DNA of 64,000 nt from Liriodendron chinense (lineage: Eukaryota; Streptophyta; Magnoliopsida; Magnoliales; Magnoliaceae): the NCBI GenBank assembly GCA_003013855.2, contig ML058408.1, forward strand, positions 8,099,356 to 8,163,355. The letters run 5' to 3'. Under the pieces are notes generated by a model. That model saw nothing but the letters and a program-made list of their open reading frames with translations, was not told the DNA's origin and did no database searches. The number at the start of each line of letters is the position of its first letter. The first letter of the stretch is position 1. Of this stretch, positions 10,940 to 22,683 are shown in pieces. The translations under genes and the position numbers were made by a program.

Positions 10940-10948
10940 TATAAATAG
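10940..10948 (+). promoter_or_regulatory. G1 LTR TATA box
   Basis: tataaatag is followed by gatggctccatagg and is conserved in the 3' LTR near 20,251. It is the likely core promoter for the genomic RNA. Confidence 0.65.
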
Positions 10949-11162
10949 ATGGCTCCATAGGTGTTAAAGGTATACAATCGCTAAGCCCACATCCTTCCTT
11001 TTTACTTCATTACCAAGTCCCATCTAACTTAAGCTTCGGAGGGCCTACGGCTGAATACTGGCCACCCCTAGTTTTCCTTTTTACTCTTTCAGGTTTGGAG
11101 GGAAGCTGGCCCGAAGGAAGGTGAACGTCTGGAGGAATCTGTTGCTAAATTAGACATAAACA

Positions 11163-11182
11163 GATTGGCACCGTCTGTGGGA
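11163..11182 (+). other. G1 primer-binding site
   Basis: gattggcaccgtctgtggga directly follows the LTR. The same sequence with one change follows the G4 LTR (55,031), and a variant is in G3. This motif is typical of Tat elements. Confidence 0.85.
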
Positions 11183-11229
11183 ACGCTTTCAGAATTGTCC
11201 ATTCTCATCGTTGATCGTTATCTCCCACG

Positions 11230-12688
11230 ATGCCTCCCAAAAAGACGGTTCACCCTTCCACTTCAAGGCAGAAGTTACCTCCACCTGACATCCCTGAACC
11301 AGCGTCTAATCTCCCTCAGACTGCTTCGACGGGCATGCCCCCGGGAGAGTCCAATTTGCCGTCACAAAATCCAATTCACGATGTATCCGGCAGTCAAGAC
11401 GACATTATGCGTTTCGTTAGAAACACACTTCTTACTCTCAAAGCTGGCCTCCAAACCTTATCTATTCGGTTTGATCAGCACTTTCCTGAACCACAGTAAC
11501 CTCCAGAAGGGCCGCCGTTGCGACCTGTACCAGTAGCTTCCAGACATTCTGCAGGTGAGCCACAAACCCAACCAAATCCTCCTTCAAATTGAATGCCACT
11601 CAACAATCAAGTCCCAGTACCTCCTCCACAATCTATACACTTCAGTACCTCCCGGCAACAATAATCTCAGGGGTCTGCCGTCGCAACTTCGAGTTACATC
11701 TTACCATGGGAAGGAGATCTCAAGAGAATCGAGGATCGCTTCGCCGATATGGAGCAACGGTATCGGTTTAACCTCCCACCTATTGCTCTTGCATTAATCC
11801 ATCAATCTGAATCTCCCTTTACCCGCGAGGTTATAGAGGCCCCTTTGCCTAAGAAATACCGAACGCCTATCATCGTCCCATATACGGGCACCGGTGATCC
11901 TCTCGAACATCTGGAGACGTATAAGTCTCTTATGGAGCTAGAGGGATATGGTTCAGAAATTATGGGCTTTCTCCTTAACTCTAAAGGATGCAACGCGTAC
12001 ATGGTTTCAAGGCCTAAAACCTCGATCTATCGGATCCTTCTCCCAATTATCGGATGTCTTCCTCTCTCAGTTCATGGGAAGCATCCGCACCAAAAAGCCG
12101 GCATCTCATTTAATGGATCTAAAGCAACAACATGGGGAGACAATTAAGGAGTTCACAGTTCGGTTCACTGCAGAAGCCATCCAAACTGAAGGTTATACTG
12201 AAGACAAAGGCTTCACCGCCCTTATAGCCAGAATTACAAGCGAAAAATTTCGATTCGCTCTGGACAAAAACTCTCTTAAAACCATGACGGAATTTCAAGC
12301 CAAGGTTAAAAAATACATCAATGCGGAAGAAGTCGCTTTGACACGTCACGGTATACAGGGCAAGAAGCGTAAGTCTGAGGAGATCTCTCCTCTTGATAGG
12401 AAATACCGGCGTGATCAACGGGACCGTTCCCTTAAGAAGCCCTACTCTGGTAAATATTATAATTATACACCTCTTAACCAATCTCCTGAGAAAGTATTAA
12501 TGGAGATCAAGCACAAATCTCATGTGAAGTGGCCTCCAAGGATCAAGTCCGATCCTGAAAAAAGAGACAAGAGAAAGTTCTGCTATTTCCATAAAGATCA
12601 TGGGCATAACACCTAAGATTGTATATTATTAAAAGATCACATTGAAGCTCTAATTCAGAAGTGTCATCTCCGGGATTACGTGGCGTGA
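11230..12688 (+). pseudogene. gag: G1 gag, frameshifted
   Basis: The start at 11,230 (MPPKKTVHPSTSRQK) opens a proline-rich N-terminus. After stops near 11,499 and 11,590 the core resumes at 11,749 with SPFTREVIEAPLPKKYRTP and TGTGDPLEHLETYKSLMEL. A frame change near 11,950-11,990 continues as TLKDATRTWFQGLKPRSI and LMDLKQQHGETIKEFTVRF, the conserved Retrotrans_gag (PF03732) motifs. The end carries the zinc-knuckle-like CYFHKDHGHNT-x-DC (12,581-12,625), where x is a stop. Length and order fit Tat gag. Gag assembles the particle around the RNA. At least two frameshifts and three stops make it non-functional. Confidence 0.85.
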
Positions 12689-12764
12689 CAGGGTCGGTCA
12701 CCTAAAAGAACGAAAGTCCCATCACAAAGGAAAAAGTCACCTCAACATCATCCTTCGCAAGAAG

Positions 12765-13420
12765 ATGCTGAACCCACTGGTGAGATCCGGACCATTACTG
12801 GAGGTCAAGCTTGTGGGGGAGATTCTCAAGCATCAAGAAAAGCATATGCTCGCAAGGTGTCCCAGAAGCCTCAACATATTTATTGGCTGGAAAAATTGTC
12901 TGATACATCAGATCCTAGCCACCATCCGATCTCTTTTTCTCTTGAAGTTGCTGAAGGGATTCATTTCCCTTACGAGGACTCCATCGTGGTCGCATTAAAG
13001 GTATCAAATTATTTAACTCATCGTATTATGTTGGATACAGGTAGCTCCGCTGATGTTCTTTACTTGGAAGCTTTCAATAAAATGGCACTCACTAGGAGTC
13101 TACTCAAACCTATCTCCACTCCCCTTGTCGGCTTCGAGGGCGAAGTAGTAACACTGGAAGGAAGCATCGACCTTCTTGTCACCTTCGGAGAAAGTCCGGC
13201 TAAAACCACAGTCTTCGTTAATTTCCTCGTGGTGGATCTAAGATCAGCATACAACGCCATTTTAGGTCGACCCTCGCTCACCAAAATAGGGGCAGCATTA
13301 CACCCCCTATATGTGTGCATCAAATTCCCTACTCCAAGCAGAGTCGGGGTAGTACGAGGAAACCAGAAAGAAGCTCAAGCATGCTACGAAATCGCCATGC
13401 AAGACCGAAAGAATGCCTAA
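12765..13420 (+). pseudogene. G1 aspartic protease region
   Basis: The frame 12,857-13,420 contains the retropepsin site LDTGSSAD (aspartate codon at 13,034, about residue 60) and the second conserved block AYNAILGRPSL about 75 residues later. The strand between (GEVVTLEGSIDLLVTFGE) fits the family. The protease processes the Gag-Pol precursor. The catalytic triad is intact, but the upstream junction to gag and downstream junction to RT are broken. Confidence 0.85.
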
Positions 13421-13663
13421 ACAGCTCCTATTATGATGATTACAGGACACTTAGTGAATCTCCCAATAGCTACAACGTTGGACCCAAGAGAGAACGCTCA
13501 TCAATCAGGTACCCCAGGGGAAGAGACAGTCGAAATCCACTTATCCAAAGACAATTTGTCTAAGAAGGTTTAAATCGGATCTTCTTTAAGCGATGTCTTT
13601 CATGCAAATCTGACTCATTTTCTCACCGAATATCAAGATGTATTTGCTTGGTCTCATAAAGAC

Positions 13664-14900
13664 ATGCCAGGTATCGACCCCAACGTCATAGTCCACCGTT
13701 TGAATGTTAATCCGAAGCACAAGCCTGTTCATCAGCGTCGACGAGTGTTCACTGTAGAAAGGCAAATGGTGATTAAAACTGAGGTCAAAAAATTGTTGAC
13801 CATCAATTTCGTTGAGGAAGTTGACTACCCAGAATGGGTCGCGAACGTGGTCCTTGTTCGAAAAACTAATGGTAAGTGGAGAATGTGCATGGATTACTCT
13901 AATCTAAACAAAGCATGTCCAAAGGATAGTTTCCCGACTCCCCGCATCGACCAAATGGTTGATTCAACAGCGGGGCATGCCCTGCTCAGTTTTATGGACG
14001 CTTACTCTAGTTATAACTAAATCATGATGCACCCACCCGATAGTTAACACACTGCCTTTATCACTGATCGAGGCTTGTATTGCTACAAGGTAATACCTTT
14101 TAGTCTCAAGAATGCAGGAGCCACTTATCAGCGTTTGGTCAATAAAATATTCGCTTCGTAAATTGGTAAGAATATGGAAGTTTATGTCGGCAACATGCTC
14201 GTGAAAAGCGTCACAGCAAGCGACCATCTCGCAGATCTCTGAGAAGCCTTCGACTTGATGAGGAAGTATCGAATGAAGTTAAATCCAGAAAAATGTGCTT
14301 TCGGGGTCTCCGCCAGAAAATTTCTTGGGTTCATGGTTGGCCAACGAGGAATCGAGGCGAATCTCGAGAAAATAAAAGCCTTGATCGAAATGAAGTCTCC
14401 ATCCACTCTTAAAGATGTTCAACGATTGGCTGGTCGCATTGCATCATTGGACAGGTTTATTTTGCGTGCCTCTAATAAGTGTCTTCCTTTCTTTAAGCTT
14501 CTTCGAGCTACCATAAAAATCGACTGGGTATGGACTCAAAAGTGCGAAGAAGCATTTCAACAACTGAAGCAATATATGAGCACGCTCCCTATCTTATCAA
14601 AACATGTTTTACACGAGCAGCTCCTTCTTTATTTATCTGTGTCTTCTACGGCCACTAGCGCCACATTAATAAGAGAAGATTCCGAGTTCCAAATGCCCGT
14701 TTATTATATTAGTCGAGCGATGGTGGATGCCGAAACTCGATATTCTAATATGGAGAAATTACCTCTCGCCTTAGTGACTGCAGCTCGAAAATTACGACCA
14801 TATTTCCAAGCCCACTCTATATTGGTACCTACGAATCATCCACTAAGACAAGTCCTTCAAAAGCCTGAGGTTTCAGGGCGATTGACTAAATAGGCAATCA
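13664..14900 (+). pseudogene. G1 reverse transcriptase and first RNase H, broken
   Basis: RT motifs in order are PGIDPNVIVHRLNV, KKLLTINFVEEVDYPEWVANVVLV, WRMCMDYSNLNKACPKDSF, ALLSFMDAYSSYN, then (after a stop) TAFITDRGLYCYKVIPFSLKNAG. The catalytic block reads YVGNM at 14,183-14,197 instead of YVDDM, so both catalytic aspartates are lost. The thumb/connection region from 14,255 (RMKLNPEKCAFGVSARKFLGF) and the RNase H-like part with VYYISRAMVDAETRYSNMEKL follow to 14,893. Several stops sit where CAA, CGA or TGG codons are expected. The lost catalytic residues alone would abolish activity. Confidence 0.9.
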
Positions 14901-15344
14901 AGATCAGTGAGCACGACATTTCTTTCTGTTCAAGAACCGCCATTAAGGGTCAGGCCGTGGCTGATTTCATCACTGAATTCACGTATTCGACTCCAGTAGA
15001 TTCTTCCTCTAGCAATGACCCTGCGACCACCGACCAGACCCCCTGGTCGCTTTTTGTGGACGGGTCTTCATGCGCCATAGGTAGCAGGAGCCTGCTTGAT
15101 CGTAATTGCTCCTGACGGGTCGCATTTTCAATATGCTTTATGATTTGACACGCACGTCTCTAACAATGAAGCGGAATACAAGGCTTTGATTGTCGACCTC
15201 GAACTAGCGAAATACTCTCGATACGTAATTTACTTATTCACAATGACTCTCATCTCATAGTCAATAAAGTGCTCGGCGAGTTCGAGGCGAGTACTGATCC
15301 TACTCGCAAAGCTAAGAAAATAGGAAATAATCCACATTCCTCGC
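14900..15344 (+). pseudogene. G1 second RNase H domain remnant
   Basis: Translation gives AIKGQAVADFITEFT near 14,940-14,985 and PWSLFVDGSSCAIGS near 15,040-15,085. The latter is the start of the second (archaeal-type) RNase H that marks Tat elements. The remainder is broken by frameshifts. The domain is thought to replace or supplement the original RNase H. Confidence 0.7.
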
Positions 15345-16716
15345 ATGAAGAATAAGCTCAAAGATTCCCTGGCAAACCTAGCTTCCGCACCAGAATCTGA
15401 TTTAGTGCGATCTGTTTCTGTCGAGCATTTTCATACTCCGAGTATTGATCAAATCATATCAAATCAAGTAGTCACAGTGCATTCCTCCCCATGTTGGATG
15501 GATCCTATCATCCTTTATCTCAAAGACGGTCAACTCCCAGATGGTAAAAAATTTACACGACAAATTCGCCACCGTGCTGCCAGGTACACCTTACAAAATG
15601 GAATTCTACTACGCACAAGCTTTACTTTACCATACTTAAGGTGTCTTCATCCAGAAGAGGCACATCGCGTTCTTGATGAAATACACCAGGGGGCATGTGG
15701 TATCCATCCTAAGGGATGATCTCTAGCATATAAAGTAATGAGGCAAGGGTACTACTGGCCCACCATGAAGGCAGACGCAATCTAATTTTCCAAAAAATGC
15801 GACAAATGCTAGATATATTCTCCAATACCCCATGTACCATCTGAGCAGATGACGCTGATGGACGGCCCTTGGCCCTTCGCCCAATGGGGGGTTGATATCA
15901 TCGGACCATTGCCCATCGGGAAGGGTCAGAACAGGTTTGCAGTTGTTGCCATCGATTATTTTACCAAATGGTTCGAGGCTGAAGCGTTAACCACAATCAC
16001 CGAAAAGTAGACTACTAGGTTCATATGGAGAAAAATCATATGCCGTTATGGACTTCCCCACACCATAATCACTGACAACAGGAAGCAGTTCGACAATGAC
16101 GCGTTCTCGGAGTTTTGTGAAAATGGAAGATAAGAAGCATCTGAACCTCCCTGTATCATCCCCAAGCTAATGGACAAGTTGAAGCGGTCAATAAGATCAT
16201 CAAACATCATCTAAAGACCAAACTCGATGAATGTAAAGGCATGTGGCCAGAGTTTCTACCTGAAGTCTTATGGGCCTATAGAACGACACTTACACGTCAA
16301 CCGAAGAAACTCCTTTCTCTTTGGTATTCGGCACCGACGCAATTGTCCCCATCGAAGTCCAAGTACCCTCGTATCGAATCGAGCAGTACGACTCCACGAG
16401 TAATCAAGAAGGTCTGAGGCTTCATCTCGACCTCTTGGAAGAAAGAAGGGATGCATCCCGACTTCAAGCAGCAGCTTACCAACAACGTATAGCTCTCTAT
16501 CATAACGCCAAAATCCGACCCAGAGCTTTTCAGCACGGTGATTTGGTCCTTAGACAAAATCTCGGAATGCCTGCTTATTTGTTGGATCTGAATTGGGAAG
16601 GCCCTTACCGGGTCATCAAAATTGTGCGACCAGGCACATATTATCTCGAAGATATGCGAGGGAGACCCCTACGTCGCCCTTGGCACGTAGAACATCTAAT
16701 ACGATGCTTCCCTTAA
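15345..16716 (+). pseudogene. G1 integrase, broken
   Basis: The N-terminal zinc-binding part ends in EIHQGACGIHPKG and YKVMRQGYYWPTMKADA (15,680-15,780). The core shows PWPFAQWGVDIIGPLP near 15,870 and FAVVAIDYFTKWFEAEAL near 15,940. TITDNRKQFDN follows near 16,065, where the usual TDNG has become TDNR. Frameshifts disrupt 16,130-16,320. The C-terminal frame 16,321-16,716 is open: VFGTDAIVPIEVQVPS, then the GPYRVIKIVRPGTYYLEDM block and a terminal PWHVEHLIRCF. Integrase inserts the cDNA. Enough is preserved for firm identity, none for function. Confidence 0.9.
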
Positions 16717-17100
16717 CCCGACGTAAATCCTAATGACATCCGAATAAAGATGTATTCTTCTTCCTTCGAGCGTTCGATTGATTCTCAAATTTGGTCGTTA
16801 CTCTATTTCATGGACCCGAAATAGCCCTGAAGAGAATACAAACACTCTCTTGACCAAATCTTCTGCCCCCAGCAGAGCCAAAGACTCAATTGATAGGTCA
16901 ACCTATCTCTAAGCGGATGTGGTCACTCAGACCCCCCTAATTGAGCCTAATTCATTTTCATGAATTTAGTAAAGCATCTAAATAGCCACTGATTATTGTA
17001 CAACAAAAAGGTAAACAAAAAGCCTGTTTTTTCATTAAAAATCTTTTTAAGTTACAATAGATAAAAGAGATACATGTACTTTGAACGAAAGAGGAAAAAG
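16717..17100. other. G1 spacer between pol and antisense gene
   Basis: AT-rich and non-coding, separating the two convergent transcription units. No terminator-like element is recognisable. Confidence 0.5.
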
Positions 17101-17288
17101 GGGAGCAACTCGAGAATTATTCACTCCTCATTCGGAGGAGCTTCTTGGCTCTTTACCTCCGGACCCGCTTCGAGAGCACGTCCAGTATCTGTAGCTTCCG
17201 TGACTTCATTCTCGGCTGCAGCTCGCTCCCTAGTTGCGACCTTGAAAGCAACTTTATCGAATTGCTCCACGTTGAAGGACAGAGAGAT

Positions 17289-19294
17289 TTACTGCATAAC
17301 CCTGACCGCGAAGTCGCGACCAGCTATGTATGCTTCATAACGCTCCTCCACGTAAAGTTGGGAAGTCCGGAACTTCAAGACTGCGCGAGGACCTTCTTCA
17401 GCCACCATCTTGACGTAAGTTGTCCTCTCCTCATCCCAGTGGATGGAATCATCCTTCAATTGGGCGAGGGTCTTCTTAGCATCTTCAAACCGAGCCCGAC
17501 AATCCCCGAACCGTTCCTCGAGGGAGATCTTGTCCTGGCGAAAGATCTCCTTCTCCTTCTCGCTCTTTATATGCATCTTCTGGAGCTTTGCAAAATTGAG
17601 GTCCAATGATGACTGATAGCGATCAGTCAAAATTGAACCTTGGCAATGAGGATTTGCTTCTCCTTATTTAACTTGGTGACTAGGGCTTCTTGGGATTTTA
17701 TTATACGATCCCTCCCCTGGATCTTGCCCTCCATCACCTTTCTCTTCTTCTCCCCCTCATCGATGATGCGGGCAGCATCGATGTCATGCCTTGTTCGTAG
17801 CGTGAGGTCCAGACTCTATTCAAAGAACCAGAAGTAGTCATTCAGATGAGCTATAAAAAAAAGAGAGAGAAGAGAAAAAATGTAGAGGGGGAAGGTCGTT
17901 ACCTGAATTAATCTCACTCCAATGTCTGTGGAGAGAGCTTCTGAACTAGGCTCCGGGAGGGCCCTAAAGGAGTTGGGGGCAGTATTCTCAAAAATGAACT
18001 TGCATATTGGATGCAAGTGTGAGGGGATGACATAACTCCAAATCCCAAAGGCTGGGCTACGACCATCTCAGAAGAGCTCGCCTTGCGAGCAAGAGCAATC
18101 GGAGGCTCCAAAACAGGTGCGTCCGACTTGCGAACAACAGTGGGCTTGCATCCCATCTCGTTCAAGGGGAAAGTTGGTCTTGCTTGATCGCCCTTCAGAG
18201 AATTATCGACGATGTCAATTATCGGCCAGTTGCGGGAGCCAGCTGGAGGGGTCGCAAGCCGAAGAGGTCGTAGCGACTTCCTCTTGAGGAGCGCTACGTG
18301 GCTGTGAGCTGCGAGCAGGATCCTCTGGCTGAGCAGGTGCGGTGAAAGGACCAGTCGTTGTCTTCTTTTACCTCTTCGACATCGTGCCCTTCAGACAGGG
18401 AAGTACCCTTAACCTCCCCTCTTGTCCCTTACGTTCATCATCTCTTCTTGGGGGATGAGACCAGCGGCAGAGAGATAGCGAGGAGTTAGAGTGGCGTTGA
18501 TGTTATGGGCTCCTGCTGGAAGTTTGTATATCTTAACGAGCTTCTCGTTAAGTCCTCCCAGCAAGGACGGTCTCTTCCTGATGGGAATACCTACAAGACA
18601 CGAAGAAGAGAGGTTAGACAGCGGCAAAAATCAAATTTACTTATCTTCGAGCAAAGGGGTAAAAATCAACCCATCTTCGCCGAAGAAGCGGTTGATGTTG
18701 TGGCCTTTAGGGTCGGAGCTCACATCGGACTCCCAGTTTTCGGAGGCATAAAACCACTTTTTCCTCCATCCGGGATAATTTGAGGTAGGGTTCCCCAAGA
18801 TAAAGTTATCCCAGTGCCAAAAGCAGAGTTAGTACCAACTCACTGGATGGGGCTCTTTTCAACTGGTACATCCTTAAGAATTCGTTGATAGTCAAGTCCT
18901 CTTTCTCCGCCTGCTTCCAGAGGACGAATGCACTTATAACCACCCTTCAGCCATTTACTATGAGTTGGCCGAGGGCAATCTTATAGACATGGAGGAAATC
19001 ACGAATGAAAGGATGAAGGGGAAGACGCACACCGAGCCGAAAAAAATACTCGTACATAGCTACACAGCTCGGTGGCGAAGAATCGGTGGTTTCGCCTCTC
19101 CCTTGTAGCCTGAGTATAACGGAGTCGGGAATCCGATACCTCTCCCGTAAGCTCAAAAGCTGTTCCTCCGTCATTATCGATGGATAACCGACGGCAAAAT
19201 ACCTCCCCGCCGGCACTTTGGCGTTATTTGATTCGGATGAATCGGGAGTATCATCTCCCAAGGGAACGATTTTTCCATCAGAATTCCCCGCCAT
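17289..19294 (-). pseudogene. G1 antisense extra ORF, Transposase_28-like with coiled-coil tail
   Basis: The start at 19,294 (MAGNSDGKIVPLGDDTPDSS) leads into the domain EEQLLSLRERYRIPDSVILRL and YEYFFRLGVRLPLHPFIRDFLHVYKIALGQL. This matches the plant 'putative gypsy type transposon' domain (PF04195) that Tat elements carry. After a stop at 18,947 it continues as ISAFVLWKQAEKEDLTINEFLRMYQLK. An intron probably ends at cttgtag near 18,595, followed by IRKRPSLLGGLNEKLVKIYKL (18,590-18,409). The C-terminal frame 17,630-17,289 is a charged coiled coil. Its role is unknown; it is not pol and has its own promoter on the minus strand. G2 and G3 carry counterparts at the same place and orientation. 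Frameshifts show it is inactive here. Confidence 0.75.
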
Positions 19295-19443
19295 AGTAAA
19301 GGAAAGAGAGATAGAAGAAAAAGAAAGGAAAAGTAGAAGAAATACCTCCGCGAAAAAGTTACAGTGGAAACAGGAAGAAGAGGAGGAGGAGGGTTTCTAG
19401 TGTTCGTTAGCAAGATTTAAAAAATGAAGCAATCTTCTAGACT

Positions 19444-19457
19444 CCGATATTTATAGA
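19444..19457 (-). promoter_or_regulatory. Antisense TATA box for the G1 extra ORF
   Basis: On the minus strand tctataaatatcgg lies about 150 bases upstream of the ATG at 19,294. It is followed by a pyrimidine-rich leader with a possible 5' intron (gcggaggtatttc...). The same arrangement is present in G2 and G3. Confidence 0.6.
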
Positions 19458-19651
19458 CAATCATTTCGTTTGATTCGAGTGACACGCGGCGACCTCTCAT
19501 GGCGAGCGTCACTTCATTTCTCTCAGCCGAAAAGTTGCGAAAAGCTGGCGCCCATTAATGCAAGGTCATTCCTGGTCAGTCACGTACGGCTTCTCCTTCG
19601 ATAGGTGGTTACATATATAGACAAATCCTTTAGTGTATCTTCTCAATGCTA

Positions 19652-19668
19652 AGGATTTAGGGGGCATC
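19652..19668 (+). other. G1 polypurine tract
   Basis: aggatttagggggcatc lies immediately before the 3' LTR start at 19,669 and would prime plus-strand DNA. Confidence 0.7.
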
Positions 19669-20008
19669 TGTTATGGAATAAAAGATGGTCGCCAAAGAAG
19701 CGTCATTCAATAGAAGTCGCGACCATCCTGTTTAGTCACGAGCCCTCTATTCGTACCTTAACCTAGAGCGCTGACCATACCATCCGACTATATGCGAGCA
19801 GCTCGGCTCCTAGTCATCGAAAGGGGTCGCACTTCGGCATGCAAGCAACTCGGCTCGTGGTCATCGAAAGGGGTCACACTTCCGCATGTGAGCAGCTCGG
19901 CTCGTGGTCATCGAAAGGGATCACATTTCCGCATGTGAATAGCTCGGTTCAATATTATAAGCGAGGTTATCCCCGAGTCGTAACAGTCGCCGCCTTTCAG
20001 TATTAGTA

Positions 20009-20074
<66 letters not shown>

Positions 20075-20474
20075 ATTTTGGTACGTCCCTATTCATAATT
20101 CTGAGTATCTCCATCAAGAGACATGATCATTTAGACATCTAAAGTTGTTAGGGTATTCCTTTACCTAAGGATTAACAAGATAAACATCTTATCCCTTGAG
20201 ATCAGCAATAATCTCAATGGCTTGCGTGACGGATTGGATCACCCAGATCTGTATAAATAGATGGCTCCATAGGTGTTAAAGGTACACAATCGCTAAGCCC
20301 ACATCCTTCCTTTTTACTTCATTACTAGGTCCCATCTAACTTAAGCTTCGGAGGGCCTACGGCTGAACGTCGGCCAACCCTAGTTTTCCTTTTTACTCTT
20401 TCAGGTTTGGAGGGAAGCTGGCCCGAAAGAAGGTGAACGTCTGGAGGATCCTGTTGCTAAATTAGACGTAAACA
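19669..20474 (+). repeat. G1 3' LTR
   Basis: 806 bp, homologous end to end with 10,363-11,162, including the 47-bp repeats (from 19,793), (AT)n run (20,012-20,072) and TATA box. Ends ...GACGTAAACA, then the TATGC duplication. Confidence 0.95.
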
Positions 20475-20810
20475 TATGCCTTGGTCATTATGCTTCATGT
20501 TTACCTTAAATGACCAATTATTCATGATTAACTATGATTAGATAGTTACATTTTCTTGTTAATCATGTTCCATTACATGCTCCATGTTTTAAAGTTCATG
20601 CACCATATACTATCCTTGTTAGCATGTGCTCATAGTTATAATTGCAATATACTATCTACTCTGATAGGTTATGGGGGAGCAACTGAAGAGGAGCTTCTTA
20701 GTTAGGCAAGTCAAGAGTCTTGTATTTATTTCAATATCATTGTAATCTCTTGTACATGTAATTTATTTTGGTAGGTTAGGTTTTTTATAGTAATTGACAA
20801 AAGGGGAGAT
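20475..20810 (+). other. TE1 internal non-coding region, right of G1, with polypurine tract
   Basis: Resumes TE1 after the TATGC duplicate. It shares ttcatgattaactatg and gatagttacattttcttg with TE2 (31,595-31,640, inverse). The last bases, caaaaggggagat (20,798-20,810), are the TE1 polypurine tract. No coding capacity. Confidence 0.75.
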
Positions 20811-22650
20811 TGTTAGTGAACTTTTCTGTGTCATATTAATGCACCTTGTTTGTCAATTACTTAGGTCTGTGAGTCTAGTGTCGGTTGAGCTTAATGAAGA
20901 CGAAAACTGAAGACTCAAGGCGGACTTGCTACATCAAGGAAGAAGAAACAGGTAAAAGAGATGCCTTGGTGAATCTTTAACCTTGAACCAAACTAAAACC
21001 TAAAACCTCTAGATGACCTTGACCCATGTAGGCACACTAGTAGTCATCTTAGAATGGCCTTAGTTGTCCCAAAAGACCACCCAAATCATGGCCATAGAGG
21101 TTGCATGAGCTGCTAAAAACAAGACAACCCTAAAACAACAAATCATGCCTTATCGACCGGTCGTCAGTAGAGAATTTGGGACAACAAGCATGCAACAATC
21201 CCTGGCCTAAAATGACTGGTCATGACCGGTTGGATGGACAGGTCCAATCGGTCATTCGACCGATCATGATTGACCCCAGCTAGACAGCAAGCAAATTGCT
21301 TGTCCAGGCTATTGGCCGACCAGTCGCCCGATCGATCAAGGATCCTTGTCCGACTGGTCGGCTACTAGCCGTTTGTAACCATTTTAAATCTGTTAGGGGT
21401 TTGTTTATATAAAGGCTGGCTCGATTTTTGGGGTTAGTAGAGAGAGATTAGTGTATTAGAAGCTACATTGATTGCCCAAACCATCAGGCTCTAATCATAA
21501 GCATTCCAATTCATCTTCCTTATGTTGAATAACAAGATGGAGCATTCAAAGCTTATTGAAGATTTTCTTACTCTCTCTTGATCTTTAGATGTTTTAGACA
21601 CCTCAACCATAGGTAGATCCTTTGTCTAAACCTCTCTAAAGATCTTATTAGGTAAAATTCCTCCAAGAAACTAACTCCTACTAGTTGTAGAGAATTCACA
21701 CCATCTCCTATCACCTTGGTCATCTCAAGAAGATCATATGTAAGGTGATTAATAGGTAGAGCTGAAGCATTGATAACGCAACAACAACACGATTGGGGGA
21801 GCAAAGTGGAGCTGATTGAAGCATGGGAGAGCAGAGATCAAGCAACCCAAAGCGGCGCTGAACGAGGGGCTCATTTGACAAGTTGTAAATTTGAGAGTCC
21901 GGTTGCACTCATTCCTTGGTGAGGATTGAGTGTGAGAGTTTGAATTTACAAACTCGAGAAATTCTCCGTGGGGAGCCTCTAGCGGGAGTATACGCTAGGT
22001 TCTTGTGTATGACCGAAGGGTTGGGAGGATTCTTATCAAGCTCCTAGGTTGGATGGAACCCATAAACATCTAGGTTGAGAGGTAAACCCGTAAAACCATC
22101 GTTATAGGTTGGAGGGAACCATATTAAACTCCTCGGAAGGTGGAACCGTTTAAATACCTAGTTTGGGAGGAACCTAATTTAAACTCCCTAGTGAATGCCG
22201 ATGTGCTCATAAGGGTGAGTACTTGAACTGGGAGTAGAGTAGACCCAAACTCGAACCACTATACATGCTTGTGTGTTGTGATTGATTTGAGCACATTGTT
22301 AATCTAGCTTTATATGGGTTAATTGCTTAATTAATCATATGCTTGATTAGAATGTATGCTAGGCACTAGTTAGGCACGTTCACACACAAGATGTACTTTC
22401 ACTAAGTAGAGTAGACTTGAGATTATATGATCCAATCTCATATATTCTACATAGGTTACATAAATTAGATGCTTGATTATCTTAATCATTTAATTATCTA
22501 TGCATGCTTAGGCTAGGTTGTTTAATTGCCAATTGTGTGCAAGCTTTGTGATTGGACCCACTTAAGCTTGGAAGCTAAGTGTTCTTTCTTAATTAGTTTA
22601 ATTAGGCAAGATGTTTTAAAAAGAAATTTTTAAATGGTCCTAATCACCCC

Positions 22651-22683
<33 letters not shown>

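Larger units (their letters stand above)
10363..11162 (+). repeat. G1 5' LTR
   Basis: Starts TGTTATGGAATAAAAGATGG and ends GCTAAATTAGACATAAACA. Contains the 47-bp tandem repeats, an (AT)n run and a TATA box at 10,940. Many substitutions relative to the 3' LTR are visible by eye, pointing to an old insertion; I did not compute a distance. Confidence 0.95.
10363..20474 (+). mobile_element. G1: full-length Tat-lineage Ty3/Gypsy element with antisense extra ORF
   Basis: 10,112 bp, bounded by LTRs of 800 and 806 bp (TGTTATGG...TAAACA) and by the 5-bp duplication TATGC at 10,358-10,362 and 20,475-20,479. Order: LTR, primer site, gag, protease, RT, RNase H, integrase, non-coding gap, antisense Transposase_28-like gene, polypurine tract, LTR. 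The GGCACCGTCTGTGGGA primer site and the extra antisense gene between integrase and 3' LTR place it in the Tat lineage. Every coding region has stops or frameshifts and the RT active site is mutated, so it cannot be autonomous. It interrupts TE1 and is therefore younger than TE1. Confidence 0.95.

Noticed and set aside
12119..12481. Minus-strand 120-residue frame
   Set aside because: Shadow of G1 gag on the opposite strand; similar shadows exist over RT and integrase of G1 and G3.
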